Below are positions 45,182 through 56,442 of a stretch of 64,000 bases of DNA, in pieces (the first letter of the stretch is position 1; each line of letters begins with the position of its first letter). Position numbers and translations under genes: made by a program. The stretch spans positions 1 through 64,000 of the forward strand of contig JAURVB010012598.1 in the NCBI GenBank assembly GCA_033002965.1. Reading direction: 5' to 3'. Source of the DNA: Piper betle. Its lineage: Eukaryota > Streptophyta > Magnoliopsida > Piperales > Piperaceae. Below the pieces are notes generated by a model that saw only the letters and a program-made list of their open reading frames with translations, searched no databases and was not told the origin of the DNA.

Positions 45182-47275
45182 GGTTCAATCATAAAACAAC
45201 CCGAGAATTACTCAATGAAGAGGTGAGCTATCTCTAGTTCAATTCACATTGATTAGACTCAATAACATGTGAAAAACAAATAAAACTCCCTCAAATCTAA
45301 GTACCCTTCCTAGCATCTGAAGGAATAGAACACCAGTCAGAAATCAGAATTTCGATAAGCTGAAAGAATTACACAGCAAACTAAATAGTAAATACAATTA
45401 TACGGTGAAGAGTAAATGCAACTATGCGCATTTAGGAATAATTTAGTATTCCTAAATCCGATTATTATACAATTATACGGTGAAAACAAATCCGATTATT
45501 ATACAATCAAATAAACAACATAAAGTACAAAGCCTGAAGTCACCACCAAAGTGAAGATGAAGCATCCCCTTAAGAACTCTGGTTTCTAATAACTCTACAA
45601 ATTAGTTATTATTCTATGTACTTTTTTGTCTGCTTTTGAGTTGGGTGTCATTGAGTTTAAGGCATTTAGGAGTATTTTAGGTACTTTGATTACTTTTGAA
45701 ATCATTGCACTTTTAAGCTGATTCTTGGTCTAATATACATTACGGATTTTATTTTGTAGGTAAGCAGCTACATGCAAAGTTTTGGCGCAAAAAGGGCAAT
45801 TTTTGAGAAAGGACAAGAGTGTTTTCCAGACGTTGCATGCCCCAACACAAAAAACTATTCACCCCATTGCTAAGCAAATTTTAAAAAACTAAAAATAAAA
45901 GAAAAAAAAAACAAAAACAAAAACAAAACAAAAGCCAGTAGTTGGGGGCTAGCACATAATTAAATGTGCCCTAACACGTGTTGAGAAGGAGCAATTTGTG
46001 CACCACCCTGGTACAAATTATTGATGCACCCTAGCATGAACTACCGGACCCACGGACGTGTGTGACCTAGGAACAGGTGGAACCGACTCGGATTTTAATT
46101 TAGTATTCATCAATTTCATGTGTATCCTACCTGTCATCTTATAAAGTCTATAATTATCCCCAATGCACGACCGAGGGGAATTCTTGGCAGACTTTCTTAA
46201 GCTTGGGTGCATTGAAGCTAGAGCAAGGGAGATTGAAGCTGAAGGATAACTTTTCACAAGAGTTTGTTAGTGTTTCTCTCTGATAATTCATTTCTATGAT
46301 GTGTCTATTTTTTGTAATGAATGTCATGGTGTAAGAATCTTTTATGGGGTAAATTTCCTTTTCTAGGATTTTAATGGATCTTATTGATCTTATTTGCATA
46401 GGTTAATGATATTTATCTTATCTTTACATAATTATTGTTGGTGGGATGCGATGTTTATTCTATTTTATGATTAATGCTTGCAGTGGCTTCTTCACCGGTT
46501 ATAATATTGCAATAATTTAATCTTGTCTAGGCATAGAAAGAATAGGTTTTCCATACATAGAATAATTTTTATTCACATCTCCATGGACTGAGAAAAGTAA
46601 TTTGTGTGTGATAGATATATATTTGTTCATCTTAGATATTCATATAAGGGTTTTGCTTAATGTGTTACTTGAATTACAATTGCAGAAACATATAGTAGTT
46701 GGGTTAGAGTAATAAATGCTTAATAATTGCGATAGTCGGTTATGAATATAAAATATGTGAATATGAATAAAATAAGTGAGGCTGTGACTCCTTGGTCTTT
46801 AGTTACAAGTCAATCAAAATATGGAAAAGGTGTTAATTTAGTTTAGCTCTTTTTATTTCAAGATTTAGTTTAGCACTTTAGTTTAAAAATAGATTAAAAA
46901 TAATAACTCTCTGCGCTCTCTTGATTAGAATTGATTTAATTATCTTGATAAGTTGCAAATCTAGTAATATACTCTTTATGAGAGAATAAACCAGTTTATT
47001 ACTCAAACAATCCATGTACTAGTGATATAAAAAAATCTTAATAAGTTGTTAGAACCGTCGTCGAGGAGCTAAGCCTAAATTCAATTTTTTTAGGATTAGT
47101 TTAATTATTGTACTCGAGTTTATTTATTTTCGTTTTTTCTTTTTTCTTTTTTCTCTCAGTTACTTATTTGGTGCTGCGAGCCGGACGTGACAAGGAGTTA
47201 GCGCAATTTGTACTGAGATCAAAAGAACCTTCCGTCGATCGCATCGTCAGTGAAAAAGGGCTAATATGGCTCTTG
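45182..47275 (+). mobile_element. Athila-type LTR and leader, degraded
   Basis: AT-rich sequence with the layout of an Athila-like LTR and untranslated leader: ACTATTCACCCC and ACGTGTGTGACCTAGG (45850-46060), TCTTATAAAGTC (about 46136-46147) as a TATA-like site, then TGGTGTAAGAATC and a long U5. At 47050-47070, GAACCGTCGTCGAGGAGC looks like a mutated tRNA-Asp primer site (consensus of the type GGCGCCGTTGCCGGGGA). The left edge is not clear. No coding region before 47276. Frames at 46018-46399 (-) carry no recognisable domain. Confidence 0.5.
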
Positions 47276-47820
47276 CCAAGATGACAAAAGACATGAATGC
47301 TCCTAGAGAAAACAACGCTCCCCTTGCCAATGCCGACAATGAGGGCAATGAGAGATTGGACGAGTTTGTTCTTGCTTGATGATGGTCTGCATTCAAACAT
47401 TCTGGGGCCACCGATTGAAGCCAACAATTTTGAACTGAAGTCTGTCATGTTCTAGACGATCTAAACAGTGAATCAATTCAATGAGCTAGCTAATGACGAT
47501 CCTAATGCTCTCTTGCTAAACTTCACGGCCATATGTGCCAAGTTCAAGATGGACCCCACCCAGTGTCAGATAAGGCGATCTGACTTAGGTTATTCCCCTA
47601 TTCATTTGCTGGGAGTGTCAGGCTGTGGTTGAACTCTTTGGTTCCTACTTCTATTACTAACTGGAGTAAGTTGGCGTGGAAGTTTTTCTACTGAAGTACT
47701 TTCCTTCTTCTAAGATTTCAAGTTTAGAATGAAATCAATGTGTTTTATCAACTGAAAGGTGAATCTCTTTACTATGCACAGGAGAAGTTCAAAGATTTGG
47801 TGAGGAAATGCCCCCATTAA
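47276..47820 (+). pseudogene. Athila-type gag remnant
   Basis: ATG at 47276 starts MALAKMTKDMNAP. After stops and frame changes one reads NQFNELANDDPNALLLNF, AICAKFKMD, then RLWLNSLVPTSITNW and KFFYKYFPSSKISRLRNEIN-like sequence, and finally GESLYYAQEKFKDLVRKCP: the order of the retrotransposon gag domain in Athila/Tat elements. At least two stops and several frameshifts. It breaks off at 47820. It is not the same copy as the gag at 59294, which reads the same motif set differently. Confidence 0.75.
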
Positions 47821-48985
47821 GCACAACAAAAATAGCATAGGCTTAAGCAGTCACATGTTCTTCAGTCACAAAATGTATTTACCACCCCGCTTAGTGACCG
47901 CATGGTAATTGTTGCAACATTGGTCGCAAATATTATTTCAACCAAAAAAGCAACTTTTAGTAACCGGATTTGTGGTCACGAAAAGATGTTTTTATACTAC
48001 TATTTTTCAACCATTCCTGTGTAAATGACTTAGCATTCTTTAACGATATTTTGATACATAACAAATTGGGACTTCACATTTGCAGCACCTACACCAAGCA
48101 TCATTTATGGTAATGGGCCATCAGCTGTATTTGAAATGAGCGAAGTACCAATTTGGATCTATGTATATTAGAGACTTAGGACACATTACAAAAACCTTTT
48201 TTTATTTTCTTAGTACCAAAGTGGTTGAGAATTACTTTTGATAATAAGAAAAGTTAAAACTATAGAATAATTATTGACATTGGACTTTATTTATAAAAAA
48301 ATGTCAAAATTGTATTTAAAAAATGCATATATAAACTTTGCTAATAAGAAAAAATAAAATTGTAAAATAATAATAAGATAAATGTGAGAAATTTAGCCAA
48401 CAGGTGGCAATAAAAGACATAGGAATGCAACGGGTGCAATTAAGGTTCAGTCGAAGGGATTTACCTTTATCATTTACTAATATTTTTATTATGTTGACTA
48501 AACTATCTACCCTTGTTAACTTTAGGTCATTTTGACCTGTAGTAAATTATTAACAATTCATAAATTTGTACTTGACCCACAAAATCCTTTGGCAAAACAA
48601 AATGCTTGCTAAGATCACAAATTTTGTGCAACATACTCCATATATATACATGAAACCAACCATTACAAGGATATAATAATATACAATCTCAATTAAACAT
48701 AGTAAGTATGCTATTCCTTATTTATATAGATAAAAATACGTATAATTTAACTTTCAAAGAGCAACGGTTACTCTCAATAAAACGGTAAATTAGTAAACCA
48801 GTAACGACAAAGACTTCTGCCACTACCCTTTTAAAATAAAATTGATGAGTTAAATAAACCACTTTTTTATCCATTTTCTAAATGGTAGAAAATATTTAAC
48901 CATTTTATTTCAATTTTATTTAAAATGGTTAGTACAGTAAACTCGCCAACCACTTGAAACCGTAATCATTGTGATAAAGATAGGA
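47821..48985. mobile_element. Possible non-autonomous DNA transposon
   Basis: Gag stops abruptly and AT-rich sequence with many short inverted words begins: GGTCGCAAATATTATTTCAACC, AACTTTTAGTAACCGG, TTTGTGGTCACG on the left, and ACCATTTTATTTC.../...AAATAAAATGGT on the right. The possible termini CACAAC (47824) and TTGTG (about 48976) are inverted for only five bases and I see no clear target duplication. The style resembles subterminal repeats of plant CACTA elements; this is an inference. Confidence 0.3.
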
Positions 48986-49516
48986 CATAATTAGTTGGAT
49001 AACCACACCGGCTCTCTAAGGATCGACTGTAACACATCAACCTAGGCATAAGTGGCTTTCCGGTCTGACTTAGTTCAACTTATTCTCTGTGATTAGGGAA
49101 TAAGGTGCATAAAGATGTCAAAGATTTATTATGCTGCCAGGGAGGCAAAGGAGGTAGATCTTGTCACAGTGACCAATTTACCATGTGATGTCGTGTTCGT
49201 GCACTTGTGAAAGCTTTTATCATGCTGCTACTAGGGATAGTAAGCTCTCTCGGCATAGGATTAGTTAGTATTTTGGGCTATAAATAAGTAAGAGAACAGA
49301 ATGAGTTTACATTTGATCACCTTTGTTATATTTAACTTAGTGTTTAGAAGCACTATCGCGGAAGATATTTTGTCAATTGGAGTCTATGCAAGTCCGGTGA
49401 ATAGCATGGGACACATGACAAACTTGATTTATGGTATTGATTATTGAAAACTGATAAGCATAGTAATGAGATTCCAAATATTAATTCACAAGATTGATGC
49501 TCCCTTGTTACGCTAC
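48986..49516. other. Unassigned sequence with a TATA-like motif
   Basis: About 530 bp. GGGCTATAAATAAGTAAGAG (49267-49286) looks like an LTR or promoter TATA box, and the following 250 bp are AT-rich without a frame. No family recognised. Confidence 0.35.
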
Positions 49517-50477
49517 TGTAACAACTTAGTACTGTATCTAATATTTATTAAGAAAATATCATGCTTATAAACAAAAATAAAATATAAATCTTTAACTTTA
49601 GTTAATCACTTTTAAATAGATGATTTATACTTATTATATTACATTTTGGGATAGGTTATTACAAATAGTGTTAGAGTAACTAATTTCTGTATTGGATGAC
49701 AGGTTGGGCTTGGGACGTAGTGTAACACCCCAATCCGGTTTACTCTCAACCCGGACCAGAACTGTTACAAAGGATCGAACTACTCGTAACCCGATTAAGT
49801 TGGCTGACCCAAACCTAAACGGCTACGACATGACCCTCTCGACGTCTCAAGATGGAGCACGCCGCTAATGCGCAAACAACATATGAATGAGATGCAAAAC
49901 CCTAACAGGATACTACGTGAATGTCATGATAATCACCGCACACCAAAATAATTAAAACAACAATAAAATTCATAAAATCTAGAATAAAACGGACAGAGCC
50001 TCCCCTAAAAGTGCAATAAGGGGATGACCTGTTAAAATACAGCACAATATGTATATACATAAAACAGCAATTTATACCACACTAGACTTCAAATCAACTA
50101 CACATATCGTAATTGGCAGCTAGCCCACTTGCAATTCCTGTTCATCGTGTTTTTTGTCCATTTCAAACTCACCTAGCTGATCATCCTGGACATTGGAACT
50201 TTTCCAAAACATTTTTAAGAAGATTCATACATTTCTAAACAAGATCCATAAGTCTCTTAACTCATGCATATGTGCACAACATGTATATCACAAGCATCAT
50301 TCAACCCACATCATATCTTACACAAAAATCGGCGTGGCACCAGGTATGCGTGTGCAATGCAAGCGCTACTCCTTCGTCGAGGCCGGCATACACCAATCAT
50401 CATCCTCACCTACATATAGTAGAAAAACGTCAGCAACGGTTGTCACTGGTCCGGAAATAACTATTATCAAACTGGAA

Positions 50478-50497
50478 CATGAGAGCAAACTCTCATG
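50478..50497 (-). promoter_or_regulatory. Conserved U5 hairpin of LTR-A
   Basis: CATGAGAG-CAAA-CTCTCATG, identical in the stem to 31861-31880. Confidence 0.7.
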
Positions 50498-50778
50498 GAA
50501 ACAAACAATCACATATCTTCCTCAAGAACTCTCATAAGGGCAACTACAAAGGAGCCGTCGAGCAGCTGACTCAACAGCATCCCCATCTAGCTGGTACTGT
50601 GCCGCTCACGACACTTCTTTTTCAGTACTTCACGTAAAACTTTTATCCTAAGCCCTCTCCGAACCTCCATATTACTCCTGGCCTTGAGCACGTAGGCCGA
50701 GCACTCTCAGGCAGTCGCCTTTAGTACCCTTTGAACCACAAGTCCGGACATGCGCTGTACTAAACAGTACCCGTAAAC

Positions 50779-50816
50779 CTCCGCGTCCTCCGGGTGTGAG
50801 GAACTCAAACGCGGAG
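50779..50816 (-). promoter_or_regulatory. Conserved R-region stem of LTR-A, compensated
   Basis: CTCCGCGTC pairs with AACGCGGAG in the minus-strand transcript: CTCCGCGTT/GACGCGGAG, in which the G-U pair of 39654 is a G-C pair. One terminal wobble. Confidence 0.6.
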
Positions 50817-50946
50817 TTGTCAGGATCCCTCGGGAATGGAACAGTCCGCTGGCACTAATCCAGAGCCCGCTTTGACTGGCACGGCATCCGCTCATGGTAC
50901 GTGCAGTCGACTCATCTTCTCTTGTCTCACTGAAAACTCGATAAAA

Positions 50947-50956
50947 CTATTTATAG
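50947..50956 (-). promoter_or_regulatory. TATA box of the intact solo LTR-A
   Basis: The minus strand reads CCCTATAAATAGTTTTATC, a canonical CTATAAATAG core just upstream of CGAGTTTTCAGTGAGAC. Best TATA match among the LTR-A copies. Confidence 0.7.
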
Positions 50957-51504
50957 GGCTGGGTCGGGATTTATTATAATAGGCCCGAAGGCAACTTGAG
51001 GTGGATCTTATTTTCGAAAACAAACTCGAGGGATCTCATCCTCGAGGGTTATTAATTCCGAAAAACATCGACCAGGTGACCCGTGTTAGGTGGGGTCCAA
51101 TAAATCATCCACCTGACACGTCCTACGATCAATAAATCAAATCACCGATAGAATGGAGCGATAAAACCTGAGAAGCGTGTCCTAACGGACCTGTCAGAAG
51201 CTCCAAGCGCAGTCTCGTGCCTAGACGGCGAGCTCCTGCAACGAACCTACATGAACATAACTATTTACTAACGCCCATACATATATGATGCACGCCTATA
51301 TAACTAATATATCCACATGCATACAATCATTTAATCAACCATGATAATCATCTCGACAAATACCCTACGTCCCTAATTGTCAAGCAAGTTAATAATTTTA
51401 TCATTTCATATGTTACTTATTACCTAGCACTTTTAATTCCAATTTCAAAGCATACCTATTCTAATTAGGTGACAATGGTTTAATCAATTTAATCTGTTTA
51501 ACTT

Positions 51505-51795
51505 AATGTTAGCATACAAAACCTAATTCATACATATTCATAAATTAACTAGTTAACAAGCATTTAATTAACTATTCAATGGTTTACTAACAATTTCATA
51601 ATGTTAGCATGCAAAAACCTAATTCATACATATTCATCAATTAACTAGTTAACAAGCATTTAATTAACTATACAATAGTTTACTAACAATTTCATTATGT
51701 TAGCATGCATAACCTAATTCATACATATTCATGAATTAACTAGTTAACAAGCATTTAATTAACTATTCAATGGTTTGCTAACAATTTCATTACTA
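51505..51795. repeat. Three 95-bp tandem units in solo LTR-A
   Basis: GTTAGCAT at 51508, 51603 and 51699, each followed by CCTAATTCATACATATTCAT and AACTAGTTAACAAGCATTTA. The related LTRs at 34040 and 43625 carry one unit. Confidence 0.9.
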
Positions 51796-53237
51796 AGCAT
51801 TCACATCATACAACACAATTCACACTAATCATCACATGTTTATCATAATCACGATTAATTAAACTAAAATCATGAAATTAATTCAATTAATTCTAATATG
51901 CTACCATGACCACAACATGTATGTAATAATTCAAAAACGAAGAAGAACCACCTCGCGATCGGCGCTGAAATCGGTGCCGACGAACGAAGGCGGCAGTTTT
52001 CCGGCGACTATGCCGGCGGTTTCCGGCAGCTCCGGTGGTTTTCCGGTGACTGCTCCGGCGAGGCAATCGGAGGTAGGGGTTAGCACCGCCTCGGTGAGCT
52101 GAACCCAATGGCGGTGACGACGAGGGCAGCCGCGGCGGCGATGGCCACCAACGGCGGCGTCGAGTGCGGCCGGGGCGGTCGGCCGCTCTGATCAGAGCCA
52201 CGGCCGACCCTCGACGGCGGCTCTAAGTAGAGGGGAAAGGTAGGGAGGTCGAGGGGAGGAGCTCCGATGGCACGGCGGCGGCGGTCCGGCGCAGACGACG
52301 GCGGAATCGCGTCGGGATCGGCGGGAAATCGAGGGCGATTTCCGGCGTTGCGACGGTCGGACGGTGGCCGGGCGTGGTCGAGGCGGCAAGGCGACTGCAC
52401 GGCCGGGCTGGGCGGCATCGACCGGCGGCGAGGTGGCGTCGACGGCGGCGGAAAATCCTTAGGGGCGGCGGCGGTGAAAACACGGGTGGGGGTTTGGGGA
52501 GGAAGACGACGTGGGTAAGGCGATGGCAAAGTTGTAAATAAAACTTGACTCGACACGGGCTCGAGTCAAGAATGATAACGGACTCGGAATAAATCCCAGA
52601 AAAATCCAGAAAAATTGGGAAAAATCCCATAAACTCAAACAAAATATCACAACATCCAAATGATATGTCGTATAACTAATAACCCACCCGAATACCATCT
52701 AACGCGTCCTAATGCGTTATTCGGCCTAAACTAATTCTACGGCCACAACATAAAAATAAAATAAAATCATCAACTGTATACTCTCATATCTACTGATAAC
52801 TCAGTCTGCTGATGCGTATCTGACGCTATCATCGATACTTGGGTATACATAAACCCTCATAGCACGTGCGCACGGTCGGCCTCGGCCCCGCACATGTGTT
52901 CTGAAAGCTGAACCGACTCAAACTACGGTCAAACCGACCGGCTAACAATTATAAAACCCTGACTCGAGTCGTGGGTTTTACACGTAGACTAGGTTACTAG
53001 CTACGGGTCAAGTAGGACGTAGGCTAGTGATAATTATGGGCCAAATGTAGGTATTCAGGGACGGAAATTTTTAATGTGGGTGGACTGTGAAATCCCTTGA
53101 CTTAACCCTACTTTTAATGCCAATAAGGGTAAGATCTTATTTATAAATTTGAATGGATTATAAGTCTTTAATTTCGATTAACCACTTTTAAAGATGACTT
53201 AGTCTCGTTATATTATACTTTAGGGTGAGTCATTACA

Positions 53238-53904
53238 AGCATTTTCTATTTCTACTAAATTCTATCAAAGCATATAACTACACCTTAGTGAAATATGAAA
53301 CCTAATGCACCAATTATTTAAGTAATTCGATTAAATAACATTTTTTTTAAAAAATCTCAAAGTGGTGTTCTGTCTTGGGTATGAAAGCAAGGTCCTTTCA
53401 TTATCCCTTTGTCGTGCCCACCAGCGGAGAAGCTTCAACATGCAAATATGTTGGGAAAAAACTGTAAGCAACCTAAGTCACTTCTGCGATATCGCCGTCA
53501 AGCAAATATTCTGATCATTCAAGTAATATAATGATGAGAATTTATCGTTCCTATGGAAAGCGTATGACTAAATTCACAAATTATGAAGACTCATTTAATT
53601 TTAACAAGCGATAGAAGAGAACAATGTGGGGCTAAGTTGAGGGATCTCATACTATCCATCTTCTTGGAATGCACCTTGTGGAGGATCAACTCAAAGAGGA
53701 AGATCAACTTACTATCCCACATCCTCAGCTACATGTTCCTGTGTCGGAACCAAAGAAGAGCTTGCCTACCCTATGGGAGACCTTACTTCATTCTTCTTCT
53801 TGGGCACGGAAGGAATGAGCCACAACTCACTCCCAAAACTTTGGTCCACAATGGAGTTTCTATAAACTCGTCTTGAGCGAGTTCAAAGAGTACGACCAAC
53901 GAAG
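53238..53904. other. Unassigned sequence with a short TRIM LTR scrap
   Basis: GTGGGGCTAAGTTGAGGGATCTCA (53623-53646) is the 5' tip of a minus-oriented TRIM LTR. Around it, a 97-codon frame (53583-53876) and another overlapping frame show no domain I recognise; the frame begins inside non-TRIM sequence and crosses the scrap. Either a captured fragment or chance. Confidence 0.4.
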
Positions 53905-54876
53905 TGTAATGGACAGTCCAATTTGTTCAAACTGATGGGCATAGTCATCTTTTTAAAAGTAATTAACTAAGTTAAAGATTATAAGCTCATCTCCACTAAC
54001 AGCAGTAGGCACAAACGCCCAAATAACCGTGTCCAACATTGACATTGCTTCATCCATTCGGATGCCCAATCGAGAAATAGACAAAAATCATAAATTAATG
54101 ACATAAATGATATTTTTAAATTTTATTACAAAATTATCATTCATAATTATTAAATTGAAAGCACATCAATATTAATTTTTTGAAATTTTCTATTGCAATA
54201 TAATATTTATTTATTTAAATATATTTAAAAAAGTGATTTTAATTATATGATAATTGACATAAGAGAAACTATGAAAAATGAAAGAGATAATAATTATATA
54301 AATGTGATATTAGTAGTTTGTGAGAAAAATTAATATTTATAATAAAAAAATTATTAGATGATACAATAAATATGGGATGAAAACAAATTTCTATATTGAC
54401 CAAATTTTGACTGTGTACAACCGTGACCAACTTGACTGAATAGTTTTGATCGTAGATGACTGACTTTTTGCTCAAGGTTAAGTGGACGGACATAGACAAT
54501 GCTTTGTCCAACGTCCAACTGACCGCTCCCTACCCACTAATATATTGGATCTTATCCTGATAGGTATTAGATATATTACTCACTAATTGGGGAATATTAT
54601 ATTTCACTCACATTAAGAAAATTTTATCCTCGAAATTCCTTTCTATTGCACTTAAGTCCATCTAAATCTGTCATGACATACCTCCATCCATCTAACATGA
54701 CCCCAGGTTGGCTATAAGACCTATATAGTCTAGCCCAATTAAGACAAACTGATGGGCTTAGTCATTTCATTAAAAGTGTTTAATTAAGTTAAAGATCATA
54801 AATTCATTGCCACTAATATATTGGATCTTTCCCCAATAAGTATAGGATGTGTGACTAACTAATTAAGGGATATTAC
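53905..54876 (-). mobile_element. Old TRIM split by a MITE-like insertion
   Basis: Left LTR 53905-54601 including the insert, from TGTAATGGACAGTCC to GGAATATTATA; internal domain about 54602-54721 with ATTTTATCCTCGAAATTCC and a decayed primer-site complement GGTTGGCTATAAGACC; right LTR about 54722-54876 (CTAGCCCAATTAAGAC ... AAGGGATATTAC). Strongly diverged from the array copies but collinear over the whole length. Confidence 0.7.
54000..54533. mobile_element. 534-bp MITE-like insertion
   Basis: Interrupts the TRIM LTR between two copies of CCACTAA (53993-53999 and 54534-54540). The second LTR of the same TRIM reads CCACTAATATATTGGATC at about 54817, which proves the pre-insertion sequence. 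The interior is AT-rich. The termini CAGCAGTAGGCAC and GGTAGGGAGCGG (complement) are only weakly inverted, though GTCCAACATTGACATTGC and GTTGGACAAAGCATTG face each other subterminally. Seven or eight duplicated bases suggest a hAT-like origin, but this is not settled. Confidence 0.65.
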
Positions 54877-55249
54877 TCCAAGGATCATCTTCTAGGGCAC
54901 CACTAGAGACCGAGGTTGAAGAAGTTGACTATGTCAATATTGATGACTTGGAGATTGAGGAGGCAGAGCCATGAAGAAAGGAGCACCACCCTGAGAAGAG
55001 GCAACTCAACCCCCGCCACCACACCTCGCAAACAAACATGGGAGGCCTTTGATGCACTCACCGATGGGGGGATCACATGGAATTGGGACTCCAATAAACG
55101 AGGCAAAGCCAGGAGGTACTTGTTCGAGATCTTGTAGCACACTTAAGTTTTCCCTCCATGATTACTCCTACTATTTGTCATCATCCATGTTCATTCCCGA
55201 GATCTGTCACACAATGGAGGAGATAGTGAGGCCTAGACGTCTTTATTTC
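54877..55249. other. Unassigned sequence with an open stretch
   Basis: Two overlapping frames (54916-55137 and a partial one starting ETEVEEVDYVNIDDLEIEE near 54911) lie between the old TRIM and LTR-C. The acidic stretch looks protein-like but ends at a stop, and I recognise no domain. Could be a fragment of a captured gene or of gag. Confidence 0.3.
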
Positions 55250-55285
55250 TGTAACGACCCACCTGAACCGGACCAGGTGTTACGG
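55250..55285 (-). mobile_element. Tip of LTR-C
   Basis: TGTAACGACCCACC ... ACCAGGTGTTAC matches the edge and the CCAGGTGTTAC word of the solo LTR at 15621-15675, with a deletion between. It is cut by the Athila-type LTR. Confidence 0.55.
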
Positions 55286-56442
55286 TTAGAATATTTTCAA
55301 TAGCATGTAAGTATACATGGTCAAAACAAGTAATAAAATTATGAATTCAAGTATCGTCCCACAGGGAGATGAATTTTCTATAATTAATTAAAGAAAATAA
55401 AATGAAGAAAAAAACAAAAATAATTGACTTAACTAAATCTAAGTAATAACTTTAAATTAACAGTGAAGTTAAAATCATAAAACTAGTTCTAGAGTCGAAT
55501 TTCCCTTAACATCAATTTAATCTTCATTAAATCTTTCTCTTATCTTTTATTCCCTCGGATTGTCAATCTAGGATAATTATATGACATGGTGGCTCTCGCT
55601 CTTTCTTGGTTCTATTATTTTGCCTCAATTTCTACCTCCCGGTGATAATTGATTAATCAACAAAATAATGCATTAAGATTTGTCTTACAATCGCATACGA
55701 TGTTGTATATTTCCTGACCACAACAACAAACAAGTCAAAAGACTCATCTTATGATGAATTATAATTGACTAATCTAATTAATTTCTCCCAAAATCTAATT
55801 AAACCTCATGATTTAAGATATAGGCGATCAATATATTCTTAACATTTAGAATATGATAATTCAAACGATCCGATTGAATAAAAGAGTAAGTGGTTGAAAT
55901 GAATTAAATTAAATCATGTTAAGTTTCATTCTTCTCTAGAATGAAAAATAATATTACTCCATAATAAAAATAGAAAATAATATAAAGAAGAAACTATTTT
56001 TTATTATGAAAAGAAAAGAATTCAAAAACTAAAACTACTTCTTTCACTACACACCGAAGCCAAGAGATGAGATGTGATATCTCAAACAACAAATGACTAC
56101 CCCTTTATATAGAAGTGGAGATACAAGAACTCGAAGTGGGTGTTCACAAATCGACGTCGTCTAATTAATTATGATGTCCCTTCAAGTTTCCAACTCCTCG
56201 ACTCCATTGAACACCATAAATTGTAGTCATTGAGTGGGGCCAAGTGTCATAACTAATCAAATCTAAATCTTAATTTATTCATCTTTTTCTGCATTGAAAC
56301 ACAAAAATTAAGCATATTTAATATAATATTAATTATTTAAAATAAAAGAATAAATATCACCTAATTAATAATGTTTATACCCGGGAAGTACAAAATCATA
56401 TTAACAACATGGGTAAATATTGTGTACTTTAAACACTTAACA
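55278..56442 (-). mobile_element. Athila-type LTR, minus orientation
   Basis: From TTAGAATATTTTC (the TG tip is altered to TGTTACGG) to TTTAAACACTTAACA (56442), about 1165 bp. Homologous, in reverse complement, to 57843-59000 and, in the same orientation, to the solo LTR at 32897. The purine tract follows on its right (CACCCCCAAATTTAAAC, complement), so this is the 3' LTR of a minus-strand copy. Confidence 0.85.

Larger units (their letters stand above)
49721..52982 (-). mobile_element. Intact solo LTR-A (subtype A3)
   Basis: 3262 bp, TGTAACACCCCAATCC ... CGAGTCGTGGGTTTTACA, flanked by perfect CGTAG duplications (49716-49720 and 52983-52987). A complete reference for the family on the minus strand: U3 from 52982, inverted repeat 52544-52570, CpG-rich GC block (51940-52500), 3 x 95-bp repeat 51505-51795, TATA 50947-50956, R/U5 core 50717-50860, hairpin 50478-50497. 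It is close to the chromovirus LTRs at 31118 and 43198. The frames at 52080-52642 are GC-block shadows. Confidence 0.95.
49517..53237 (+). mobile_element. Old TRIM split by a solo LTR-A
   Basis: 5' LTR 49517-49663 (TGTAACAACTTAGTACTG ... GGATAGGTTATTACA), then AATAGTGTTAGAGTA, a decayed primer site, and a GCCAAGT-type internal domain interrupted at 49720 and resumed at 52988 (GGGCCAAATGTAGG). 3' LTR 53086-53237 (TGTGAAATCCCTTGACTTAA ... GGGTGAGTCATTACA). It differs from the array TRIMs at many sites, so it is much older. No matching duplication was found at its outer edges. Confidence 0.75.

Noticed and set aside
45890..45932. A-rich tract as a LINE or SINE poly(A) tail
   Set aside because: No LINE or SINE body precedes it and no target duplication was found; it is inside an Athila-type LTR region.
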